Shown: positions 16,879 through 25,928 of the stretch, one piece after another
Layout of the letters: each line of letters starts with the position of its first letter
Numbering within the stretch: the stretch's first letter is position 1
Source: Methanohalophilus euhalobius
GTDB lineage: Archaea; Halobacteriota; Methanosarcinia; Methanosarcinales; Methanosarcinaceae
NCBI RefSeq assembly: GCF_900215215.1
Contig: NZ_OBDR01000002.1
Span: 226,006-290,005, forward strand
Length of the DNA: 64,000 nt
Direction: 5' to 3'
Program-made: the position numbers and the translations under genes
The notes under the pieces: model-generated
Told to the model about the DNA's origin: nothing
The model's database searches: none
What the model saw: the letters and a program-made list of their open reading frames with translations, nothing else

Positions 16879-19310
16879 ATTTGATTACCAAACATTTCAT
16901 ATTTTGATGTTTCACCCAATGCAAATGGGACAACAATTTTAGCTCCATTTTTATCTAAAAGTTTTCTACATATATTTAGAGAAAAGCCTTTTGTAGTGAC
17001 ATCATCCAACAAAAGAATCTGTTGTCCCTTGACTTTAAATCTATTGGTAATAACAAGAGAGGACATCTCTAAAGATTCTTCTTTTATTCCTCCAGCAGAT
17101 TTTTTGGGAACTGTTTTTACTCTTTTTATTATATCAGTTCCATCAATTATTTGGCTTTTACATATATTACCTTTTGTATCAAAATATTCTTTATTTATTA
17201 TAAATTGAGCTAGTCTACTTATACCTGTATCTGTTTCTTTTTCTTTATGAGACGGTACAATACAGAAAACAAATTTTTCAAAAACATTTAATTTATTGAT
17301 AATCAATGAATAGAAATATTTTAAAACTTCTTCCTGTGATTTGATATTAAGATTCTTGATATTTTTTAAATTTAATATACTCTTTGAAAAGCTATCAAAA
17401 TCAGGGTTGGTACCATTTCTGTAAGGTTGATAGACGCCACATACAAATATATTATGTTGTGCAACCAATAAGTTGTGTTCTTTTTTTAGAAAGATGCTGG
17501 GCACTTCTAGTGAATACAAAGATTCTTTATGAACTTCAAAATCGGTTTTCTTATCAAAGTGATTTGCATCACTTTTTTCTAATTGCTCGATATTTTGTCC
17601 CAAATATTGACCATTAAGGACTACAAGACAATCATCGCCTTTTCCAGAATACATTTTCTCTTTAATACCGGCGTATGAAAATATATTGCTATATAACCAT
17701 CTTTTAGCAGAATATTCTTTACTATTTACAAGAGGTTGCAAGTGTTTACAATCTCCAGCCATAATATAGTGTGTCTTGTTAATTAGGCCAGATGCAAAAA
17801 GAACAGATGGTAAATTGGCCATATTTGCTTCACAGAGTATCATCACATCAAAATTATGATTAAATATCTTTGAATCTAAATAAGTATTATTAAGTGTGCA
17901 ACCTATTACCGAAGCATTATTAATTATATTTTCTTCAATTCCACTAATTTTACTAGATATTGTATCAATTTGTTCTGTATATTTTAGAATTTGCGAATAC
18001 GTATTCCGTTTTGCTTCTATAACAATATCAAGAGAGGGTATTTCTATATTTGGTATGTCAAATAAGTCAGCAAATTCACTTAATTCTTTTTTAATATTAT
18101 TTTTTTTTGTAAAGTTAAAGTCTCTATTTTGTTTATATTGCTCAAGATTATCCTTATAAATATTCTTTATTTCATGCTTTCTGGATAAATTGCTATTATC
18201 CCTGGTTATACTATCCTTTATTCTTTTAGATTTGTTTATCAAAAAAATTCTTTTAACAAAATTTTTACATTTTATTTTTTTTAAATCTTTTTCTTTTTTG
18301 AATATTGAATTAAATATTGTATTCATCTCAGAATCTAAATCTTGAATTGATTTTTCCAATTTAGAGATTTCAATTTTTGCTTGTGATTCCTTATGTTCTA
18401 GGAAATTCAATTCATCTAATTTATTAGATATTTTCTGATATTGATTTAAATCTATTTTTAGAGAATTTATTCTATTTTTAAGATATTCTATTTGATCATG
18501 TTTTTTTTCTTTTTCTTTTTGTACAATATTTTCAAAAATAAAATCATTAATTTGTGGAATTTCTACTGGATTTCCACACTTAATTATGTTACAATTATTA
18601 TCACCATTATATTTTATATAATTATAATAATTCAGTAACATCATGTCTACTACAGAATTAGTAATAGAAACAAGTAATATTTTTTTCTTAGATTTAACTA
18701 GGTAATCAATAATTATATTTAATATTCTTGTATTATCTGTTTCTAGATGTCCACACATGAAAGTTATTTCTTTTTCAAGTGAATATGTAACTGCTTTATG
18801 TTGTGAGTGTGCAATCGATTTATCTTTATTAGTGTAGTATTTATTGTATTCATAGGGTTTATCAATTAAAGTAGAAGATGCTATATTTTCTGATTCAATT
18901 AATGAAAATAATTTCATGGAATTTTCTTCATTAAATGATAATTCTTTTAAACTTATCTGGTTAAATCTATCTAAAAGTAACTCATACAAGTTTGATATTG
19001 AAGTTTTGATAGTAATCACTGAATCTTCAGATATCAACTTTTCTTCAAGAGAAATGTTCACTCCTTCTAAATCTGTCGATACAATTTGACCATTTAAACA
19101 TCTATTGCCAACGAAAATATGAATAGGAGTGTCATCAGGCATATCAATTCTTGAATCAGTTAAAATTCTGTAAACGAAACCCTTTGAAGTTGCAGTCAGG
19201 GGATGTAACTCATGAAAGTTTAAACTGAATTCAATTTCATTATTTTTAATAGATTCAATTTCTTGGTTTAAAGCATTTTGAAAAATTAATTTAAATTCGT
19301 TAAATTGCAT
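16875..19310 (-). CDS. Fusion of inactive-looking SF1 (UPF1-like) helicase, long coiled coil and ComF-like phosphoribosyltransferase
   Basis: An 811-residue protein. Residues 25-105 look like the beta-barrel insert of UPF1/DNA2-type helicases; SQHKAV (169-174) resembles the Q motif. The Walker A region reads CGHLETDNT (186-194) where GPPGTGKT is expected, so the phosphate-binding Lys and Thr are gone. Residues 263-460 form a long coiled coil. Motif II is FDVMILCEAN (487-496) with Cys for the catalytic Asp, motif III is MAGDCKHLQP (517-526), and LNGQYLGQN (565-573) replaces QYRM. Motifs V and VI are missing; instead 679-811 is a ComF-like phosphoribosyltransferase with the PRPP loop LLLDDVTTKGFSL (766-778). 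It overlaps dprA by four bases. GTGAT precedes the ATG. Confidence 0.8.
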   Translation of the reverse strand: MQFNEFKLIFQNALNQEIESIKNNEIEFSLNFHELHPLTATSKGFVYRILTDSRIDMPDDTPIHIFVGNRCLNGQIVSTDLEGVNISLEEKLISEDSVITIKTSISNLYELLLDRFNQISLKELSFNEENSMKLFSLIESENIASSTLIDKPYEYNKYYTNKDKSIAHSQHKAVTYSLEKEITFMCGHLETDNTRILNIIIDYLVKSKKKILLVSITNSVVDMMLLNYYNYIKYNGDNNCNIIKCGNPVEIPQINDFIFENIVQKEKEKKHDQIEYLKNRINSLKIDLNQYQKISNKLDELNFLEHKESQAKIEISKLEKSIQDLDSEMNTIFNSIFKKEKDLKKIKCKNFVKRIFLINKSKRIKDSITRDNSNLSRKHEIKNIYKDNLEQYKQNRDFNFTKKNNIKKELSEFADLFDIPNIEIPSLDIVIEAKRNTYSQILKYTEQIDTISSKISGIEENIINNASVIGCTLNNTYLDSKIFNHNFDVMILCEANMANLPSVLFASGLINKTHYIMAGDCKHLQPLVNSKEYSAKRWLYSNIFSYAGIKEKMYSGKGDDCLVVLNGQYLGQNIEQLEKSDANHFDKKTDFEVHKESLYSLEVPSIFLKKEHNLLVAQHNIFVCGVYQPYRNGTNPDFDSFSKSILNLKNIKNLNIKSQEEVLKYFYSLIINKLNVFEKFVFCIVPSHKEKETDTGISRLAQFIINKEYFDTKGNICKSQIIDGTDIIKRVKTVPKKSAGGIKEESLEMSSLVITNRFKVKGQQILLLDDVTTKGFSLNICRKLLDKNGAKIVVPFALGETSKYEMFGNQI

Positions 19311-19995
19311 TGAATCACTTTCTATTTAGATTTAGACGATTGCATGGAGTAGTGACCTACTAAAATTTTATTTTATAATTAATAACAAGCCACAAAATTG
19401 CTTTTTTGCTATAATCAGTAAATATATAATATGAAACAATCTCTAGAATAAATAAATCTTTTGTATTTTTTAGTATTGTTTGGCTATTATAATTATATTT
19501 TTCTAATATATGCCTTATAGATATCCTCACTTTAAAATTAATTGAAACACAAATATACATGCAATACCATAAATTGATAATTTCAACTTGAATTCTTTAA
19601 GCTTATTTTTGTGAATCCTTGCCCGAAGATTCCCATATTTCCTTTACAAAACAAAAATATAATTTCACCAAATTTCTTTAATAACAGAGCTATTCATCAA
19701 ATTTACACAGCAACACTCTTTTTTGTCAAATCCTAGAAAATTACAGGGCGAATTATAATATACAGCAATTTAGTGATCATCTAAACAATACTATTTGTTC
19801 ACGTTATTCCATATCAAAGACTAATTAGAATGTGTTTGTCCGACAAATAGGGTAATATCAGACAAAATAATTAGAATAGGATAATGATGAGATGATTTGT
19901 ACTCCTTGCCGGAATTGATAAGAAAAAGGATTTATATTTATACCATATCTTCCTAATTTGTCTGCCAGGATAATGCATCTCCTTATTGTTAGCAA
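19311..19995. other. 685-base AT-rich intergenic stretch with divergent promoters
   Basis: No convincing gene lies here; a 66-codon minus-strand frame at 19360-19560 has no ribosome binding site and is probably chance in AT-rich DNA. The left end should hold the promoter of the helicase-phosphoribosyltransferase gene (TTATAAAATAA read on the minus strand near 19366-19378). The right end holds the promoter and operator-like repeats of the FAH gene described separately. Confidence 0.5.
19823..19940 (+). promoter_or_regulatory. FAH operon promoter with palindrome and repeated motif
   Basis: TTTGTC and GACAAA form a palindrome around a central C at 19835-19847; a further GACAAA occurs at 19861-19866. 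AATTAGAAT occurs near 19823 and again near 19870. A TATA-like TTTATATTTA lies at 19931-19940, about 65 bases before the FAH start. The repeats sit upstream of the TATA element, a position compatible with an activator or a repressor that excludes TBP. The downstream helix-turn-helix gene is an obvious but untested candidate regulator. Confidence 0.4.
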
Positions 19996-20004
19996 GTGGA
20001 TAAC

Positions 20005-20730
20005 ATGATCGGAAAATTCAAACACGGTACTGAGATATTTGAGGGTAATGTGCAGGATGAAAAGGTAATATCTCCCAGGGGAGATGTTTATAATGTTAAT
20101 TCACTTGATATACTTGCGCCTTCAAGTCCTTCCAAAATTATCTGTGTGGGGTTAAATTATATTGATCACGCCAAAGAACTGGATATGGACATCCCGGATG
20201 AACCAATAATTTTCATGAAACCCCCTTCTTCTGTAATTGGCCATGGTGCAAAAATAATCTATCCTTCCTGCAGCAATCGTGTTGATTATGAAGCAGAACT
20301 TGCTGTTGTCATAGGACAGCAATGCCATGGTATTCATGCTGAAAAGGCACAAAATGTCATCGAAGGATACACATGTTTTAATGATGTAACAGCCCGTGAT
20401 ATTCAGCAAAGGGATGGACAGTGGACCAGAGCAAAAAGTTTTGATACTTTTTCCCCGATTGGCCCATTCATAACTCCTGTGGAAGACTTCAATGCTTCTG
20501 CAGCAAAGATTAAGTGCAGTGTTAATGGCATGACCAGACAGAATTCATCAACTTCCAGATTGATATTCGATGTTGATTTCCTGATAGAATTCATATCCTC
20601 CGTGATGACCCTTGAAAAGGGAGATGTAATTGCCACAGGTACCCCGCCGGGTGTGGGTGAACTTAATTCAGGTGATTGCGTAGACGTAACCATTGAGGGT
20701 ATAGGCACATTATCCAATGAGGTATCATAA
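20005..20730 (+). CDS. Fumarylacetoacetate hydrolase (FAH) family protein
   Basis: A 241-residue member of the FAH superfamily. Typical features are KIICVGLNYIDHAKEL, IIFMKPPSSVIGHG, the metal-binding acidic residues of VDYEAELAVVIG, the NDVTARDIQ segment and a C-terminal GDVIATGTPPGVG loop. Members act as acylpyruvases, oxaloacetate decarboxylases or isomerases of dicarbonyl compounds; the substrate cannot be told here. An in-frame GTG at 19996 exists, but GTGGAT four bases ahead of the ATG at 20005 fits a ribosome binding site. Its stop overlaps the next gene by one base. Confidence 0.9.
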   Translation: MIGKFKHGTEIFEGNVQDEKVISPRGDVYNVNSLDILAPSSPSKIICVGLNYIDHAKELDMDIPDEPIIFMKPPSSVIGHGAKIIYPSCSNRVDYEAELAVVIGQQCHGIHAEKAQNVIEGYTCFNDVTARDIQQRDGQWTRAKSFDTFSPIGPFITPVEDFNASAAKIKCSVNGMTRQNSSTSRLIFDVDFLIEFISSVMTLEKGDVIATGTPPGVGELNSGDCVDVTIEGIGTLSNEVS

Positions 20731-21029
20731 TGCTTTTTGATCAAATTTACAGGGAACTTGAATTAACTGAAAGACATCTTATCGTTCTCAGGAAGGTTAT
20801 TGAGGAAGGCCCAATCGGTATCCTTAAACTTTCGGATGAAACAGAGATGCCAACCCATAAAGTAAGATATTCATTGCGAGTACTTGAGCAGGAACATCTC
20901 ATCAAGCCTTCATCACACGGAGCAGTTGCCGGTGAGAATACGGAAAAATTCCTTGAAGATTTTGACGGACAAATAGCCGACATCATTGCAAAAGCATCTC
21001 ATATCCAGCAGATAAGAAATTCAATTTAA
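20730..21029 (+). CDS. Small winged-helix transcriptional regulator-like protein
   Basis: A 99-residue protein with an HTH pattern in the middle: GPIGILKLSDETEMPTHKVRYSLRVLEQEHLIKPSSHGAV is the arrangement of a winged helix (helices 2 and 3, then a wing). The C-terminus is a short acidic helix. The ATG overlaps the FAH stop codon, so the two are translated from one message, and gltX follows 38 bases later. It may control its own operon through the repeats upstream of the FAH gene, or act as a general nucleic-acid-binding protein; neither is shown. Confidence 0.7.
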   Translation: MLFDQIYRELELTERHLIVLRKVIEEGPIGILKLSDETEMPTHKVRYSLRVLEQEHLIKPSSHGAVAGENTEKFLEDFDGQIADIIAKASHIQQIRNSI

Positions 21030-21067
21030 TATTTGCATAAGTTTTTACTATTATAGAGGTCAGCCAG

Positions 21068-22780
21068 ATGACATTAGAGGATGAAGATATAAAAACGATT
21101 GAAAAATTTGCATTGCACAATGCTGTAAAATACAGACAACCCCCCCAGGTTGGCGCTGTCATGGGTCGTGTAATGGGGCAGTGTCCCCACCTGCGCCCCA
21201 AAGCCAAAGATGTTACGGCAGAAGTACAAAAAGTTATAGACCAGGTTGCAGAAGGCAACCCGGATGAATGGCAGCAGAGACTTGAGGAAGTCGCACCTGA
21301 ACTTATTGAAGAACTAAATACAAAGAAGGAACCTGAAAAGGGTCTCAAGCCCCTTGATGTTGCAGAAGGAGAAAAGGTTGTTATGCGATTTGCGCCCAAT
21401 CCCAACGGGCCCGCTACCCTGGGTAGTGCAAGAGGTATGGTAATCAACTCCGAATATGTCAAAATGTATGGAGGGGATTTCATAATACGTTTTGACGATA
21501 CCGATCCCCAGACCAAGCGTCCGCTACTTGAAGCCTATGAATGGTACCTGGATGACTGTCACTGGCTGGGTATCGAACCTGACAGGGTGGTAAAGGCCTC
21601 AGACAGAATAACCCTTTACTACGAATATGCCCGCAAACTTATCGAAATGGGGCACGCTTATGTCTGTTTCTGTGACGGGGCTGATTTCAAGAAGTATAAA
21701 GATTCATGTACCCCATGTCCTGATCGTGACAGGGACCCTGCCAAGAATCTGGAACACTGGCACAAGATGATTGAGGGTGATTACGAAGAAAAATCTGCTG
21801 TATTGCGTATCAAGACAGAAATCGACCATAAGGACCCTGCACTGAGGGATTTTGGTGCTTTCAGGATAGTAAAAGCTACACATCCCCGCCCGGAAGTGGG
21901 TGATAAATACGTAGTATGGCCCCTTCTTGACTTTGAGGGAGCAATCGAGGACCATGAACTTGGCATGACCCATATTATCCGGGGCAAAGATTTGATGGAC
22001 AGTGAAAAGCGTCAGAAGTATATCTATGATTACCTGGGTTGGGAATATCCAAAGACCACCCACTGGGGTCGCATTAAAATGCATGAATTCGGTAAATTCA
22101 GCACCAGTGCACTCAGGAAATCTATAGAAGAGGGCGAATACACAGGCTGGGATGACCCACGGCTTCCAACAATAAGGGCAATTCGCAGACGTGGCATCAA
22201 ACCAGAGGCCCTGCGTAAATTTATGGTAGACATGGGTGTCGGGGAAACTGATGTGAGTATAAGCATGGATTCCCTTTATTCTGAAAACCGAAAACTTATT
22301 GACTCACAGACAAAGCGTTTCTTCTTTGTCCCCGACCCTCAAAAGATTGAGATTATAGACGGAAAACACACTATTGCCACTCCACCTCTGCATCCCGTGG
22401 AAGATATGGGTAACAGGAGTATAGAGGTGGATAATATTGTTTATATTAGTGGTGAGGATGCAAAAGAACTATCTCCCGGATCTCTATTAAGACTCAAGGA
22501 CCTGTACAACATTGAAATTGTATCAACCCAACCTCTCCGGGCAAAACATATTGGTGATACAATGGATGAGGTCAGAAAAAAACGCCCACCTATCGTCCAG
22601 TGGGTAGCTAAAGACAATCTGGACGTGGAAGTTTTGTCTCCCGAGGGTAGATTCACAGGATTGGGGGAATTACAAATTGCAAATGAGATAGATAAAGTTG
22701 TGCAGTTTGAGCGTTTTGGGTTCTGCAGGATAGATGATGTAAAAGAAAAGAAAGTAGTAGCCTATTTCACTCATAAGTGA
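21068..22780 (+). CDS. gltX: Glutamyl-tRNA synthetase (archaeal GlxRS type)
   Basis: A 570-residue class I synthetase of the archaeal/eukaryotic GluRS-GlnRS branch with an N-terminal archaeal extension of about 100 residues. The nucleotide-binding HIGH region appears as PNPNGPATLGSARG, so both histidines are replaced (TLGS); KFSTSALRKS stands for KMSKS. The C-terminal beta-barrel anticodon domain is complete. It charges tRNA-Glu, which feeds translation and, via HemA, tetrapyrrole synthesis, and in archaea tRNA-Gln through the amidotransferase. The last codons overlap a terminator hairpin. Confidence 0.95.
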   Translation: MTLEDEDIKTIEKFALHNAVKYRQPPQVGAVMGRVMGQCPHLRPKAKDVTAEVQKVIDQVAEGNPDEWQQRLEEVAPELIEELNTKKEPEKGLKPLDVAEGEKVVMRFAPNPNGPATLGSARGMVINSEYVKMYGGDFIIRFDDTDPQTKRPLLEAYEWYLDDCHWLGIEPDRVVKASDRITLYYEYARKLIEMGHAYVCFCDGADFKKYKDSCTPCPDRDRDPAKNLEHWHKMIEGDYEEKSAVLRIKTEIDHKDPALRDFGAFRIVKATHPRPEVGDKYVVWPLLDFEGAIEDHELGMTHIIRGKDLMDSEKRQKYIYDYLGWEYPKTTHWGRIKMHEFGKFSTSALRKSIEEGEYTGWDDPRLPTIRAIRRRGIKPEALRKFMVDMGVGETDVSISMDSLYSENRKLIDSQTKRFFFVPDPQKIEIIDGKHTIATPPLHPVEDMGNRSIEVDNIVYISGEDAKELSPGSLLRLKDLYNIEIVSTQPLRAKHIGDTMDEVRKKRPPIVQWVAKDNLDVEVLSPEGRFTGLGELQIANEIDKVVQFERFGFCRIDDVKEKKVVAYFTHK

Positions 22781-22802
22781 AAGGCTACTTTTTAATTTTT
22801 TA
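22757..22802. terminator. Hairpin terminator between convergent gltX and eS1
   Basis: GTAGCC (22757-22762) plus TTTCAC pairs with GTGAAA plus GGCTAC (ending 22788), a 12-pair stem with a two-base bulge and a TCATAA loop, followed by TTTTTAATTTTTT. On the other strand the stem is followed by a C/T-rich run, so it may serve both genes. The left arm and loop lie inside the last codons of gltX. Confidence 0.65.
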
Positions 22803-22806
22803 ACTT

Positions 22807-23409
22807 TCAGGCTGCTGCGGAAGCATTAGCCTTTACAGGAAGAACTTCTGTCTTGCGTATTTCTACCCTTCTGATTGGATAGATGGTTTTTGTATTCCTG
22901 TAAATATTGGCTGCAAGTTTACCGGTTACGATTTCCTCGACAATGTGTTCAAAGTCAAGTTCTGCAGCTCTTTCAAGGACGATTTTACCCATAATTTCCC
23001 GGATTGCTCTTATCTGGCTGCTTCTTGCCCTCTTTACAGTAAATGCAATGGGCTTGATACGAAGCTTGCGTCCGTCCTTGGTTGTTACCTCAAGGTTATT
23101 GTCTATACGGGATGTCTGGCGTTTTACAATGGAACGAAGGTAATCTGTAGTGATCTCGTGACCAATGAAAGCAGTGTTTGCAGTGTCGCCGGTTACGTTG
23201 TCGATAGCCAGACGTAGTTTGATGTTCTGTTTTGAGAAGTCATTGGTAATGTCTCCTACAGTGGTTTCGATCGTCCTTCCAACCAGTTTCTCACTATCAT
23301 CAGTAGTGGTTGTCCCAATAACGGTCCTGCCAATAAATTCAGGAGTCTCAATGTTATACCAGGTTTTGTTCTTCCATTTGTCCAGTTTTCTCTGTACTTT
23401 TCTTGCCAA
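22807..23409 (-). CDS. rps3ae: Small ribosomal subunit protein eS1 (S3Ae)
   Basis: A 200-residue basic protein matching archaeal S3Ae across its length: N-terminal [19 protein letters not shown], the [19 protein letters not shown] segment and the [26 protein letters not shown] region. It binds near the mRNA exit site on the small subunit. The C-terminus is slightly extended with Ala residues (KANASAAA). It is transcribed separately from serS, with a 122-base gap, and ends against the gltX terminator. Confidence 0.96.
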   Translation of the reverse strand: MARKVQRKLDKWKNKTWYNIETPEFIGRTVIGTTTTDDSEKLVGRTIETTVGDITNDFSKQNIKLRLAIDNVTGDTANTAFIGHEITTDYLRSIVKRQTSRIDNNLEVTTKDGRKLRIKPIAFTVKRARSSQIRAIREIMGKIVLERAAELDFEHIVEEIVTGKLAANIYRNTKTIYPIRRVEIRKTEVLPVKANASAAA

Positions 23410-23531
23410 TAAATTTCCTCCAGTGTTAGTGTGATATTTCTCTGTCGATGATCAATGTAATTCTATAATATAGGCTATTAGTGGCCTTCTATACTAGACA
23501 TGTCCATATATAAACAAATCGGTTATCCAGT

Positions 23532-25040
23532 TTAGAAGAACCTTATTCCTTCAGGCATTTCTCCAAAACGCTTCCGGAATTTTGCCGGCCAGTTTTCCGG
23601 ATCCAGGCCTTTCTGTGCAAGGAAAGCCGAGGTCCACCTTTCCAGCCCAACACCCGAACATCCGGACCAGAGTTTGTCTCCCGACTGGCTTTTCACATTA
23701 AAACCGGAAGGATATTTATCCCCGTTGACACTCACGTTCTGGAACTCAAGCCATTCGCCGTCCTCTCCCCTGTACGGCAGAGGCGCCTCATAGTCTGTAG
23801 TACCGGCACTTTGCTCATCCGATACACCTGCAAGTCCCTCCTGTGCCATGAACCATGGTGTGACCCAGGCCTTTCTCCATTCAAGGTCCAGGATTTCATT
23901 GAAGATATGCATATAGCGTTCGTGGAGCTCTTCTGAGGCTTTGACTACCTGTTCCTTTGTACCCAGCCAGACAATTTCGATACGATGGAATTCATCAACA
24001 CGTTCCATGCCGTGGATGCCACCACTTTCATACCTGTGGGATGTCCCGGAGCGGTCAAATACCTTCAGGGGGAACGAGTCTGTTGGTATGGTTTCGCCCT
24101 GTAAATACATCCAGAAGGGGGGACACTGGGCATAGCACAGACCACCTATAGGATCGCCGATTTTTTCCTTGATTAGTTCTGTAGGCACTTCTTTTGTAAC
24201 CTTGTAGTAGTCAGCGACCTCTTCCCAGTATTCCGGATCACGGGTCTTCGGGGGGCATACATAGTAGATTTCGGGGTAGACCCCTTTGGCATGCCCGGAT
24301 TTTTTCCACACATCCCAGGGAACAAGTTTCGGGAAAATCATTTCCTGGTATCCCAGGGGTTCAAGAAGTTCCTCAAGAACAATCTTTTCAAAAGTGCGGA
24401 ACAATTTCGTGGACTGGGGACCGTGGATCCATTGTCCTCTGCTGGCCCCTCTTTTAATCCACCCTTTTTCTAGCATTTCCTGGGTAGGATCCTTCTCAAA
24501 TGGGTGTGCTTTTTTTTCACTCTGCCACAGAAGGTTCCAGTGTTCGGTCTTGCCGCCATAGACCTTTTCTCTTATCTTGTCCTCCATAAGGGTAAGTATT
24601 CTGTCAGGAATACGGTTTTCAAGTTCTGCTTCTCCAACATCCAGATTGAGTGTGATGTATTCTCCGTCATAATCCATTGAACTGACATGTGGTATCTTCA
24701 GATCTCCGACTGATTTTTCAGAAGCCATTTTTATGACAAACTCATCAACATCAATACCCCGGATGCCCAGATGGTATTCCTTTCCAATTTTGCCAGCAAG
24801 AGGTTTACGCAGCCGGATAATTGCATCATGAGATCGGACATACCGGCCGGAGACTATCTCAATGTTTATCCGGTTATCCTTTACATTCCATCTTTTAATT
24901 CTTGCTCCTTCCCCTTCTGGTGCTCCTTTGGCGAGTATCTTTGGGGCTTCTCCCTCAAGAAACTCCTGAATGGTATCTACGGCGGGTGCGGGGTCCCCGC
25001 TAGTTTTGAAGGCAGCTTTTAATCTGAATTCCAGATCCAT
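23532..25040 (-). CDS. serS: Seryl-tRNA synthetase, type 2 (methanogenic, zinc-dependent)
   Basis: A 502-residue enzyme of the rare SerRS type found only in some methanogens. The N-terminal domain (about 1-165) differs from the coiled-coil arm of normal SerRS, and the catalytic core contains Cys in [12 protein letters not shown], Glu in [13 protein letters not shown] and Cys in [11 protein letters not shown], the residues that hold the catalytic zinc in the M. barkeri enzyme. Its presence limits the organism to methanogens that use the type 2 enzyme. It sits between eS1 and the DNA glycosylase with its own upstream TATA-like region. Confidence 0.96.
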   Translation of the reverse strand: MDLEFRLKAAFKTSGDPAPAVDTIQEFLEGEAPKILAKGAPEGEGARIKRWNVKDNRINIEIVSGRYVRSHDAIIRLRKPLAGKIGKEYHLGIRGIDVDEFVIKMASEKSVGDLKIPHVSSMDYDGEYITLNLDVGEAELENRIPDRILTLMEDKIREKVYGGKTEHWNLLWQSEKKAHPFEKDPTQEMLEKGWIKRGASRGQWIHGPQSTKLFRTFEKIVLEELLEPLGYQEMIFPKLVPWDVWKKSGHAKGVYPEIYYVCPPKTRDPEYWEEVADYYKVTKEVPTELIKEKIGDPIGGLCYAQCPPFWMYLQGETIPTDSFPLKVFDRSGTSHRYESGGIHGMERVDEFHRIEIVWLGTKEQVVKASEELHERYMHIFNEILDLEWRKAWVTPWFMAQEGLAGVSDEQSAGTTDYEAPLPYRGEDGEWLEFQNVSVNGDKYPSGFNVKSQSGDKLWSGCSGVGLERWTSAFLAQKGLDPENWPAKFRKRFGEMPEGIRFF

Positions 25041-25162
25041 TATATTTCCTCGAAATGATTAAATAATGATTAATAAAGTCCTTACAGCGACTCAGTTATT
25101 GTTACTAATTATTATAAGTTTTACCTGATGGCACAAACCAGCATGTTGGAAAAAGAATGTAC

Positions 25163-25699
25163 TTACCATAATGCACTGTTTTTTTCTATAAACTCTTGCT
25201 GTTCAGACTGGCGACTTTTGGTATAGATGAGGGCTGCAGGATGATAGAATTTCACCACATTTTTCCCATCTATTTCCCTGCATTCACCCCATTGAAGTTG
25301 CCTGTTTCCCAAAAAAGCTTCCTCAGCAGTATTTCCGAGCAGAATTATCACATCTGGATCAAGCATTTCGATTTGCCTTTCAAAAAAAGCCCGACAGGCG
25401 GCAAGTTCTCCTTTACGTGGCCTACGGTTATCAGGAGGTCTGCATTTGACTGTATTGATCACCGCCCAATCATTCTGCTGAATATCCATATCTTCTATCA
25501 TATCATCCAGGATTTTGCCGGCCCTGCCACAGAAAGGTATTCCACTTGCATCCTCATTCTTGCCGGGGGCTTCACCTATGAAAAGTACTTTTGGATTTTC
25601 CCCCCCCTTCATTATTACTTTGTGGGTTGCAGATTCATGGAGCTGGCATGCAGTACATGAATTTATTTTTCCCTCTAAATCTTTGAATGAATTAATCAT
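25163..25699 (-). CDS. Uracil-DNA glycosylase, family 4 (iron-sulfur type)
   Basis: A 178-residue family 4 glycosylase. Visible motifs are the active-site loop IGEAPGKNEDASGIPFCG and the C-terminal HPAAL. Cysteines in NSCTACQL, TVKCRPPDN and AACRAFF are the four ligands of the 4Fe-4S cluster. It removes uracil from DNA to begin base excision repair. Several in-frame starts exist up to 25741; the ATG at 25699 is chosen because GGAG lies at normal spacing and it forms an 8-base overlap with the end of pcc1. Confidence 0.9.
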   Translation of the reverse strand: MINSFKDLEGKINSCTACQLHESATHKVIMKGGENPKVLFIGEAPGKNEDASGIPFCGRAGKILDDMIEDMDIQQNDWAVINTVKCRPPDNRRPRKGELAACRAFFERQIEMLDPDVIILLGNTAEEAFLGNRQLQWGECREIDGKNVVKFYHPAALIYTKSRQSEQQEFIEKNSALW

Positions 25700-25928
25700 T
25701 TTTTGCTCCATTGAAATCCAGGTCTTCGGCAATTTTGGCATTCATAAGGAGATCGTCCATAACAGATATCAGGGAAGAAAGTTTTTCTGTCCTCAAAGTT
25801 ATGGAATTTTCATCGGGGAGGATTTTACTTTCCATGTTCGCAAGATTGTCCGGCCTTAATGACTCAATAATTGTTTTTCCCCTTTGGCCTACAGGCAGTT
25901 TAAGAGTGCTTTTAATTTTCATCTGCAT
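25692..25928 (-). CDS. pcc1: Pcc1-like subunit of the KEOPS complex
   Basis: A 78-residue protein with the small alpha/beta fold of Pcc1: an IKSTLKLP strand, the helix IIESLRPDNLA and ITLRTEKLSSLISVMDDLLMNAKIAEDL. Pcc1 dimerises KEOPS, which makes the t6A modification of tRNAs reading ANN codons. The call is supported by position: in many archaea pcc1 lies among rps15, a RecJ-like gene and eS1, as here. Its start overlaps the end of the RecJ-like gene by 17 bases. An internal ATG two codons in is an alternative. Confidence 0.8.
   Translation of the reverse strand: MQMKIKSTLKLPVGQRGKTIIESLRPDNLANMESKILPDENSITLRTEKLSSLISVMDDLLMNAKIAEDLDFNGAKND

Noticed and set aside
19360..19560. 66-codon minus-strand open frame
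   Set aside because: No ribosome binding site, hydrophobic AT-driven composition, no recognised family; likely chance in AT-rich DNA.
25700..25741. Longer uracil-DNA glycosylase N-terminus
   Set aside because: It would lie within pcc1 coding sequence and lacks a ribosome binding site; ATG at 25699 has GGAG.
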